NCBI RefSeq assembly: GCF_026151205.1
Contig: NC_087084.1
Location: 10,009,453-10,073,452, forward strand
Reading direction: 5' to 3'
Source of the DNA: Bolinopsis microptera
Lineage: Eukaryota; Ctenophora; Tentaculata; Lobata; Bolinopsidae
DNA: 64,000 nucleotides
In this document: positions 1 through 9,200 of the stretch, one piece after another
How positions within the stretch are numbered: position 1 is the first letter of the stretch
Layout of the letters: each line of letters opens with the position of its first letter
The notes under the pieces: model-generated
Database searches by the model: none
Told to the model about the DNA's origin: nothing
Seen by the model: the letters and a program-made list of their open reading frames with translations, nothing else
Program-made: the position numbers and the translations under genes

Positions 1-129
1 TCCCACTCAACTTGTCTATCCAACCGTAGTTCTGAGGAGTCTCGAACCCTTGACTAGGCATTACCTCGTTCTGGAGCCAGCCGTACCGAGAGGTTCTGAG
101 CCCCAGGAACAGGGGCTCTGTTTCTCCGA

Positions 130-576
130 CATCCTACCGTTGTCTATTCTGATTCCGACAAGTCTTCTGAATATCATAGCAGCTCTTACATTCCTCAGCC
201 AGCACGCCCCATCTTAATCTACTGGATTATCCTTATAAAGTTAGGGGCCATCTTCCGTTTATCTCCGGGATTATAGTTTTAATAATCTCATCCCGCATCC
301 GCCTGTGTGTCAATAAAGGTGGAGCTGAGGAAGAGGCGTATTTCTGTCCACTCCCCTACTCTCTTCTCCTCCGCCTGGTCGTGTGTCAGGTCCAATTCAC
401 ACAGGTGCTCGTTCAGCCAGTCACTGAAGTTTATATCCTTCAGCTGTGTCGCAGCCTCCTCCACAGACCCCTCCCGCACCCCGGCTGTCTCTTCCACAGA
501 CCTCTCCCGAACCCCGGATGCCTCTTCCACAGCGCCTTCTAAGGCCTCGTCAGTGGAAGGAGTAATTTCTCCTGAC
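130..576 (-). pseudogene. Frameshifted exon of a DUF4062 (STF-motif) NTPase-type protein
   Basis: Read on the minus strand, an exon-like ORF starts after a good acceptor (TTTCAG at about 573-578). It runs through a Glu-rich repeat (GVRERSVEE / GVREGSVEE) and an amphipathic stretch into EIRLFLSSTFIDTQ. The SSTF..D.QAERD core is the hallmark of DUF4062, found at the N-terminus of NWD1, TEP1 and NPHP3-like NACHT/TPR/WD proteins. Directly after it a single extra base (T on the minus strand, position 297) shifts the frame; the AERDEII..PEI continuation expected of the family is found one frame over. Further down (about 130-215) a third frame reads LRWGVLAEE and a Cys-containing helix, also typical of this domain, after stop codons. 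I infer a decayed or fragmentary gene whose remainder lies outside the window. A sequencing error at 297 alone would not explain the stops near 225-235. Confidence 0.6.
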
Positions 577-772
577 TTCCTGAAACCATTTTATTACAAA
601 AGTTTTGGATCACCCTGATTTTTCGTTATTTTGTGACATAAATGATAAACGACAAACCCTTTCAAGTTCGATCTGCAGTTGAACAAGATCATCATCAAGT
701 AAGAAAGTTACGTATATCAAGTGATATTATCAAGCAAGTTACTTATATCAAGACGTGATCTTATCAAGTATG

Positions 773-1027
773 GGGCCATCTACTTAGGACGTCCGCCAAA
801 ATCGCAAATTTTCAGACCACCCCCTCCCCCTGTCCGGGTGTGTCCGAATTTTAAAAACCACCCCCTCCCCCGGACGTCCGAATTTCCAGCTACTTTTAAG
901 AGTACAAATAAAACCAACTCAAATCCGGTTTTTCAGAAACCCCCCCCCCCCCCCCTTGTCCGGATTTGTCCGAAATTCCAAAACCACCCCCCCTTCCTAT
1001 TTGCCGGACGTCCTAAGTAGATGGCCC
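773..1027. mobile_element. Small MITE with 23-bp terminal inverted repeats
   Basis: Perfect inverted repeats at 773-795 and 1005-1027 (outer part GGGCCATCTACTTAGGACGT) bound about 255 bp. The interior consists of C-rich tracts and diverged copies of a motif related to the TIR (CCCGGACGTCCGAATTT-like). There is no coding capacity. I could not identify a convincing target-site duplication, so superfamily assignment is open. Confidence 0.75.
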
Positions 1028-1028
1028 G

Positions 1029-2279
1029 TAAGTTACGTATATCACTTGATCTTATCTGACTTACTTCTCAGTAGTGATCAGCTTGTCGTCAGCTCTCTCC
1101 TCCGTACCCCGCCTCATCTTCCTGCACAGGCCGAACATAATCTGTAATCTGTACAATAAACAACTGTTAAATCTATTATCAAGTAAGGAATCATAAGCTG
1201 TACAATAAACAACTGTTAAATCTACTATCAAGTAAGGAAGTAAGGAATCATCAGCCGGCGCACGATCACGCTCCCAGGACTCCAACACAAATTAAATTAC
1301 GTTAAGTGCGCCACTGAAGCACTGATAAAGCCTAGTCCCATCGTTACAGTGAGACGTACTAATATGCATTACTTCTCTTCGTTATAATTGCGTGACAAAT
1401 GCAGTCTTCTTCTTCTTTGTGTGATGTCTATTATCAAACTCTTTATTGTTTAGTACCTGCGTTTAAACTATAGCCGATGGAAAGGCTCATTATTTTGTGG
1501 TACCGTAACCCGTGGTTACTTACTGCAAGATCAGTTGCTTGGCAACTAGCCGGAAACCTATTTAGTTTTTACCCGCATTTTCAAGTTGGATATTGTATTT
1601 ACTTTATATTAATGTAAAATGTAAATACTGATAACTCACAGAGTTGTAGATCACTTTACATTAATGTAAATATTGATAACTTGTAGAGATATGGGCAGTG
1701 GACAGAGCAAACAGCCCAACTTCCAAAGGCGTTCTCAGCAGGAGGTAAAGGATCACATGGAACGGCTGTAGAAGTTAAACCCATGGTCAGGAATGGGGGC
1801 GTACTCGAACTATCGGTATAGTATTATACACTAGACACCCCCCCCCCCCCCCCCCCCCTTGTCAAGAATACCAAAACACACAACCCTGTCTCTCTTTCAG
1901 CCGCCTCCCCTGTTAAGAATTTATTAAATGCTGTTAAGAATTTATTAAATGCTGTAGACTCAGTGTAGAATAAACAGTGCTACAAAAATCAAAAACAGCA
2001 AGTCCTAAAACTCGAATTTAAGTTGAAAGCAGTAAACTGAAAGAATGTAATGTGATACCATCTGTCCTCTTTAAAGATTAGTGTTACCATGGCAACCATA
2101 ATATTGAGAGACACAGAGAGTTATGTAACCCTGACTATCATCTATAATGAACTCCAATATAGGAAGTGTGTAGTAGTAGTATAGTATAATATATTGTGTA
2201 GTTATGTACAAGTAGCATGTCAAAGCAAGGATGATAATTAAGTTTTTAAAAGATATATAAGTGGAGCTGCAAGGTGGAA

Positions 2280-2310
<31 letters not shown>

Positions 2311-2523
2311 GTACCTGAACTGTAAGTACTTCTAGTCCTATATCAAATATGCCTGAACTGAAATTCTAAATATTTAGACAAATCGCGATTTTTCAGATCC
2401 TGGCCTCACGACAAATCGCGATTTTGTCAGTTCTCCGCGTCAAATTGCGCATTTTCCTTTGAATCCGAGAATAAAATTTGCGTATTTTCCATCAAATCTG
2501 TGGGCCAAATATCACGTTTTCTA
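1029..2523. other. Non-coding stretch with simple repeats
   Basis: No gene was recognised. It contains a 50-bp direct duplication (about 1148-1240, CTGTACAATAAACAACTG...), a duplicated GTTAAGAATTTATTAAATGCT pair near 1911-1955, a C homopolymer run at about 1838-1858 and a G run of about 29 bases at 2281-2309. Confidence 0.6.
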
Positions 2524-2688
2524 TAATTCATAGAAATTAGAAATTAGAAATTAGAAATTAGAAAGATCATTACAAAATTACATGTGTCAGATCCCAATCA
2601 GTTAAATGAAACCAAACAACAAAAAAACATAATATCTTAAATAAATAATTAAATGGATTCAAAGTGTGCACGAAATAAGGATACTAAG

Positions 2689-5600
2689 TCATAGCTTACT
2701 TTTAGGAAATCTTTCACGAAATAGATTATAAACAAAATTTCTGGTCTCCAAAATGTAATCCTCATTAAATAATTTACTGAATTGACTATTTGTGAGTATG
2801 TTGTGAAGGTTTGTGCTGTTTCTTTGTCTGATCTCCTTGTAGACAGGACATTCTTTAAGCAAATGGACTTCGTCTTCTTTAATGATGTCACTAAACGGGA
2901 GCTCGTTCAGGAGGTCTATGGTGATTCTGTCTGAGCTGCAGCAGAAGTGGCAAGCTCTGTAAAAGATGCTTGAGTTTTTCCAGCCATATCGCCCCGTCTC
3001 GATATTAAGTTTGTGGGAGCTTGTCCTCAGCCATGTGGTACATCGGGTTTTCTTGTGATTGGGTAGAGACAGGTATGGTTCTAATCCAAAGCTGCTTTTG
3101 ACTTCGTTGTAGAATGTAAGCTTTTTATTTTCAAGTCGAGCTTTTTCCCACTTTTCTTGGAACCAATTTCTCATTCTACTCCGAACGAGTTGGCTGTTCG
3201 GCATGGGAACATTCTTCGAGACAATTGTTCGTTTAATTGCTCCTGGGTCAAATGCGTCGGTCAGCGCTCTCGATGTTCGGAACCAGGTCAGCTCTAGGTT
3301 TCTTTGCTCTACAAAAGCATGGCGAACAATCTGTGGTGAGTTTTTTCTGTCAAGGAGGACGAGCCTGTTGTGGAAGTCAAGAAAGAGCTTAGTCAGTTGT
3401 ATTCCAAGGGGATATCTTCCTGTGTCTCCCCATATCGGGATATTTGAAGTTCTCTTGTTGACCCCAGTCGTCCATTTTAGCAGCGAGAGATGCAGGCGCT
3501 CGATGCTGTCATACGCTAATTGACTGAGTGTGTCTTTGTCAGACTGAGTTTTCTTCTGGCAGATGTTGCTGAGAATGTTGGTATAGGGGAGCCACACCTG
3601 GCTACCGTATGAGACGACAGGAAGTATAAGGGCATCGAAGAGTTTGAACACAGCCTCTTTAGAAATAGAGGAGAGATCAACCGTCTTTTTCAGGGAGAAG
3701 TATGCTCGAAGTCCTTTGATCCTGAGCTGCTCTTGGTTAAGTTTCATACTGCCACATATTGTGAAATGAGTACCTAGGTAGCAGTAGCTTTTGACCGAGG
3801 GGATTACAATACTTCTGCCGTAGGTAAATGTTTTACTCTCGAGTAACTGCCTTCCTGAGGGATTGAAGACGATGACCGCAGTTTTCTTAATGTTAACAAT
3901 CAATCCCCAGTTAGTGCAAAATATGTGGAGTTGGTCAATCATTAGCTGAAGACTGACCTTGTTAAGGGCCAGCAGGACCAGATCGTCCGCCCAAAGCAGG
4001 TGAGTAATCTGTTGGTTGTTGAGTTGGGGACTTTCCACTCCGGGTAGGGCGTTAATCTGGAGGGAGAGTTCGTAGATATAGCATTTGAAGAGTTCTGGGC
4101 TCAAGGGGTGGCCCTGTTCTGTGCCTGCATTAACGTCAAAACAAGCCGAGAGCTTTTTAACCATTTTAAGCCTTGCTTTTGAGTTTCTGTACATGTATTG
4201 GAGGCAATCAAAAAACCGCCCCTGCATACCAAGCTTATTTAGTTTGTACAAAAGTGCTTCTCTTGATACCGTGTCGAACGCTTTCTGAAAGTCTACAAAA
4301 CAGCTGTAGATTCTTTTCCGTTGGACTTTTACATATTTTTCAATACAGGAGTTAAGTGTGAAAATATGATCAGAGGTTTGGGCCCCCTTGCAAAATCCTC
4401 TCTGGTTCTGTGATTCGGGGCAATGTACAGCTCTGAATTCGAGAAGTCGACTGAGCAAAATATTTGAAAATAACTTGCCCAAATTGCTGCCCACGGCGAT
4501 TGCTCGATAGTTATCCGGGTCATGTGGACAACCTTTTTTGTGGAGAGGGGTAACGATAGTGGTGTTCCAAGGGTATACACCAAACTTAAGACATTCATTA
4601 AAGAGTTTTTGAATGAGTTTCACAACTTCGTCCGTCGATGTTTTGAGGAACTCATTAAGAATTAAGTCGATACCCGCTGCCTTTCCATTTTGTAAGCATT
4701 TGATGCCTTTCTTCATTTCTTCCTGGTCGATATCTCTGTTGAGGATTTCAGTGTCGATGATGATTTCACTTTCATCATACGGTTTCACCAATTCTTTAGG
4801 TACTGTTTTGGTCTTGTACAGATCTTTAAAGAATTTATAAAAGTTTTCTGTATCGAAGAGGTCAAGTACCGACTCTTCTTTATTGGCATCTTTAAGTTTA
4901 TTGAAGTCCTTCCATGAGATATGCCCGTCTTGCAAGATGTCTTCATTGATTTCTTTGTAGAACAGGTATTTTTTATGCTTGATGAGACGCTTGTATTCCT
5001 TTTTCTTAGCGTAGTACTCAATGCGTATAACATCGTTTCTAGGCTGTTTTCCATATTTTCTGGCAAGCTTGTTGACTTCTCGTTTCAGTATGATGCATTT
5101 TGCATCGAACCAGCGATTTTTGGCCTGGATTCTTGGCTTGCGTTTCTTGGTGTTATGATTTTTTCGGGGACCCTCTACATCTTTGTTGATGTCCACAAGG
5201 AGTCTGGTTAATCGAAGGTTAAGACTGTGGACGTCTTCTTCAGAATGACATACTTCGTCAACAAGGTCAGAGATAGTTTTAAGCGTACTTAGCTTAAGGA
5301 GCCTTGCTTTGTATTCTTTTGCTGATTGCTCACCATTCCACTGCACCTTTTCTTGTACATCATCGTAAAGGTTGAGAGCTGATTCAGATTCTATTATTTT
5401 CTGAGTTGATTTCAAAGAGCACAGCAGCGGCCGATGGTCTGATAGGTCGGAGAGCTCAAGGACTTTGAAATGTTTGATTACATGTCGTGTGTCGTTTGAT
5501 AATGCCATGTAGTCCACAATACTAGTTCCATTGTATTGGTGTGACGTCGATTCGCCAAATATGTCACCTAGAGTGGATCCATTTAGGATAGACATATTAC

Positions 5601-6273
5601 AGCTCTGAATTAAGTCTAGAAATTTTTTACCCCGGTCATTGATGACAGGGTCCCTGCTTGCTCGTTGTTTGTGGTAAGAAGGGTAGGACTCGATTTGACC
5701 TGTTGTGAATTCCTCATTGCAGGGTTGAACCGCTTCATCTGCGTTAAGGTTACCTGTTCTTGCGTTGAAGTCCCCAACTAGAAGTATCGCTTTGGTCTTA
5801 AGTGACGCAATGAATTCAAGAGTATGCCCCATTGTGTCTACATCCGAGCCCAATGCGAGCTTTTTTATTTTGTAAGATGAGTTGGGAGGAGAGTCATACA
5901 CATTTATAAGCATTAGGTCCTTGCTGAGCCCAGTAGCTGTAGTTGAGATATTTACAGCCAAGATGTCTTGTGATTCACACATAATAGGCCTCACAAATTC
6001 ACTAATAGATCTGTGAACACCGATACAGAGACCGCCTGATCGTGAGTCAGACCTTAGTTTGTTAAAGCATTTATACTGGGGAAGCTCGACATTCCCTTTT
6101 GTTTCTTGGAGGCAGAAAATTAAACCGCTGGTTAGAATTCTGGTGAATTCATTTTGATCCGTTTTCTTCCCAAGGGTTTGGTGATTAATGTCGTGAATAT
6201 TCCAGGAGAGGATCGACAAATCACAGTTTTTGTATTCTACCTCACTATGCCTTTTCTTGTGATCGTTATTCAT
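2689..6273 (-). CDS. LINE ORF2: endonuclease-reverse transcriptase
   Basis: 1194 aa. The N-terminal exonuclease-endonuclease-phosphatase domain shows its motifs in order: LSWNIHD, LQETKG, VGDFNARTG and SDHRPL, so the catalytic Asn, Glu, Asp and His are present. This is the APE-type endonuclease that nicks target DNA. The central reverse transcriptase has PDNYRAIAV, the palm motif FVDFQKAFDTV, GTEQGHPLSP and the catalytic box LLWADDLVLL with both Asp residues. The C-terminus has a Cys/His cluster (CHFCC...H..KECP) usual in CR1/Jockey-type ORF2. Its ATG overlaps the ORF1 stop in the octamer ATGAATAA, so translation probably depends on reinitiation or coupling with ORF1. The whole reading frame is open, which is unusual for a random LINE copy and argues for recent insertion. 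Confidence 0.92.
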   Translation of the reverse strand: MNNDHKKRHSEVEYKNCDLSILSWNIHDINHQTLGKKTDQNEFTRILTSGLIFCLQETKGNVELPQYKCFNKLRSDSRSGGLCIGVHRSISEFVRPIMCESQDILAVNISTTATGLSKDLMLINVYDSPPNSSYKIKKLALGSDVDTMGHTLEFIASLKTKAILLVGDFNARTGNLNADEAVQPCNEEFTTGQIESYPSYHKQRASRDPVINDRGKKFLDLIQSCNMSILNGSTLGDIFGESTSHQYNGTSIVDYMALSNDTRHVIKHFKVLELSDLSDHRPLLCSLKSTQKIIESESALNLYDDVQEKVQWNGEQSAKEYKARLLKLSTLKTISDLVDEVCHSEEDVHSLNLRLTRLLVDINKDVEGPRKNHNTKKRKPRIQAKNRWFDAKCIILKREVNKLARKYGKQPRNDVIRIEYYAKKKEYKRLIKHKKYLFYKEINEDILQDGHISWKDFNKLKDANKEESVLDLFDTENFYKFFKDLYKTKTVPKELVKPYDESEIIIDTEILNRDIDQEEMKKGIKCLQNGKAAGIDLILNEFLKTSTDEVVKLIQKLFNECLKFGVYPWNTTIVTPLHKKGCPHDPDNYRAIAVGSNLGKLFSNILLSRLLEFRAVHCPESQNQRGFCKGAQTSDHIFTLNSCIEKYVKVQRKRIYSCFVDFQKAFDTVSREALLYKLNKLGMQGRFFDCLQYMYRNSKARLKMVKKLSACFDVNAGTEQGHPLSPELFKCYIYELSLQINALPGVESPQLNNQQITHLLWADDLVLLALNKVSLQLMIDQLHIFCTNWGLIVNIKKTAVIVFNPSGRQLLESKTFTYGRSIVIPSVKSYCYLGTHFTICGSMKLNQEQLRIKGLRAYFSLKKTVDLSSISKEAVFKLFDALILPVVSYGSQVWLPYTNILSNICQKKTQSDKDTLSQLAYDSIERLHLSLLKWTTGVNKRTSNIPIWGDTGRYPLGIQLTKLFLDFHNRLVLLDRKNSPQIVRHAFVEQRNLELTWFRTSRALTDAFDPGAIKRTIVSKNVPMPNSQLVRSRMRNWFQEKWEKARLENKKLTFYNEVKSSFGLEPYLSLPNHKKTRCTTWLRTSSHKLNIETGRYGWKNSSIFYRACHFCCSSDRITIDLLNELPFSDIIKEDEVHLLKECPVYKEIRQRNSTNLHNILTNSQFSKLFNEDYILETRNFVYNLFRERFPKSKL

Positions 6274-9200
6274 GTAGTGAATCGTTCCGTAGGGTTCTGT
6301 TGTTTGTTTGTTTTGATGGTGTTTGGATTCCTACCGAGCGCTGCAGACTGTCTCTGAGACGTAGCCAAAGCCTAGATTGTCCACGTTCACTAAGTTGGAT
6401 ACTTGCTTTTCCATTGTCATCGATTTTTCTTTCTATGTATCCTCCTAGAGAGTCGTTGTTGGTTGTAAATAGGCGATCCTTATACTTGTGGGAGGTTCTT
6501 TCGCAGGATATAAATTCCCTTAAGGTGTTGTTGATCTGCCGTAGTCTACTATTGGTTTCAGGGTATCCTGGTACTGGTATCATAAGCGAAACACATAGTT
6601 TGGTTGAGGTATTCTCTAGAACATTGTAAATGATCTTTTTAAAGTTATTTGTTATGATGTTGCCTTCTGTGTTACACAGCACGTCACCGAAACCAACGTG
6701 AATAACTACAGTTTCTGGTTTGACTGCCTTGATCCGTGAAATCAGATTTCCGTTCTTGATGGTAGATTCAGCAGATTTTTCTTTTAGACGGCTGATGTCA
6801 AAGACTCGTGAGAATTTGTCTTGCTCGAATTTGTCAAAGTAAGCATCATGCACAATGAGACATTTGTGTGTATTGAACTTTTTGCTTTGACTACTCTTTG
6901 GTCCAGTAAACGGAAGATTAGCTTTGCAGTTGGTTAGGATGTTTGTTTTCCTCAGCTGGTTTGTCTTAGGATTGGGAAGTAGATGTTTTCTCGAATCAGA
7001 GCTTGTTGACATATTCCAATCTGTCGAATCATCAGGTGGGGCGTCATTCTTTTTGTTTTCCTTAGTTTTTGTGCTGTTCAGGATTATTTTCTCTGATGTG
7101 TTGGTAGTTTGAGGGAGGTCCTTTTCCGCGATTCTGAAGATTCCTGAGTTTTCCGTCATAGCACAAGCATCCTTTTGTGGTTCCTTGGCCGTTGAACTAA
7201 ATGAAGACAACTCTGTGTTGTGGTGCTTCATGTTATTCAATTCATTAGTGCTTCTGGTTTTTTGAGCCCCATTGTTGTTTGAGGACTTTTCCTTTTCTAT
7301 TCCAGCTTTGCTTTTAGCTTGATCGAAAGATTTGTCTTTGGTGGACATTCCTCTCATTTCTTTTAAGGAGGATTTCAGTTCCTGGTTGTCACGCCACAAC
7401 GCTGCTAGTACACAAAGTATCATTGTTTGTTGACGCTGTGAGGTTTCTGCATACTCTGGTATGCATTCTCGTTTAGCAACTTGCGGAGAAGATGTTGCAT
7501 TATTATTGACCTTAGTTGTGGGATTCATCAGGTCAGTAGTTACACTCTTTTTCGTTTTCTGCACATTCGGCTCTAGGGCGTCGATTTTGTTTTTCGTTTT
7601 AGTGTAATCTTTTTTCATTTTACTGAGAGAGTCTGTAATTGTGTCCAAACAAGTTTGCTGGGTATTGAGAGTTTCGAATATTAGTTTGTTGTTTGCTTCT
7701 AATCTTTTGTTTGGCGGGGGAGTTTTTGGGTTGGCGTGTTGCTCCTGCATTGTTCTGGTTCGGATCGCAAGATTTTCGATGATTGCATTTTGCTTACATA
7801 TGTCATCTTGTAGTCGAAGTAGGCATTCCTGGAGCACCTTCAGAGGGCCTTCTGTTATGGACTTACAAGAGTCGCAGTTCACCAAAGTATCAGTTTGATT
7901 AGATCCTGTAGATGTACCAACTTTAGATGTTTCCTTTTTCTTTTTTGCGCGCTTGTTTTTAGAAGTAATGGGTGCCTTTTTTTTCTTTACGAACTCTTTC
8001 AGTTTTACGTCTGAGTTTGAGTTTTCTGCTGGTGTTTCCCATTCATCTGCGCTATCTTCTTGCGAGCTGATACCATCTGAGCTATCACTCAGCATGGTTG
8101 GTAGAAGCTTGGAGGTCTTTTCATCATTGCTTTGGGCTCGACCTTCTTGGGTATCTAGTATTCGTTCTCTGAGAAGCTTTTTCTTAGCTGCATCCGTCAG
8201 AGATGCAGTTTTTTTAGAGTCTAATCCCAAGTGAAAGAGTTCACCGTCAATCAAGGAACCTTTCATTTTCTCTACCATTCCTGAGATGAACGATTTGGAA
8301 GCTTGGGCTTGTTGTTGATTTACCAGCTTTACGAGCTGAAGTAGGGAGGCCTGATTTTTCAAATTGTTGCCTTGGGACTTTAGGTTGCAGAATTTAAGCC
8401 ACTTCTTAATCGCGGCTGATTTTTGTCCCTCAATAATGAGTTCGCAGGTTTTCTCTTGAAGGAAGACATTAGTTGTGAGAGCTTTTTGTGGTTCTACGAA
8501 AGCCTCCTTTTTCGAAGCATTGTCTCGTTGTTCAGCAGAACCTGAGTTTTCAGTTTTAGTGAGTTGGGTCTCTGTCAGCAATTCATTCTGTTCATCATTA
8601 GTTGCGGGGGATTGGTGATGATTCGGAAGCTCTTCTCTGGTTTCGGATTGGTCAGATCCTTCATCTTTAGTGACTTGTGTATCTGCCACCATTACTGACA
8701 CATTCAGCTCGTCACTAGCGGCCGGGTTTTCAGCTTGTTCCATGGCGGTTACATCTTTTGTTAATTGAGTTCCAGTTTCAATTACTTTACAGTCTGTATT
8801 GAATTCTCGTCGCTGTAGTTGAGTTGGAACGTTATCCTCTTCTCGTAAGGTATGGTGTTTAGGTGAAACAATTATGTGGAAGTCGAGGATGTCAGCTTCT
8901 AGTGCATTTTCGCGTGCTAGGCTGATGAGCATGCTTTCGGTAGTTTTTGGCAGGGCAGATATAACGGCAAGGTTGGTCAGTTGCACGTCGAAGACATCCA
9001 TCATTGCGATGTTTAGCTTCTTTGGTATGATATTCAACGCACGCTCCCTCCCCATGTGCAAACAGATCATTGGGTCTCCAAGTCCTCTATCTGTTTCACT
9101 GAGGTCTATCTTGAAGTTTCTGCCTTCCATACTGATAATTTCGAGAGAGTTGAACATTGGGGATGTCTTCTTTATATCTATTTGCTGGTAGTGTGCATTA

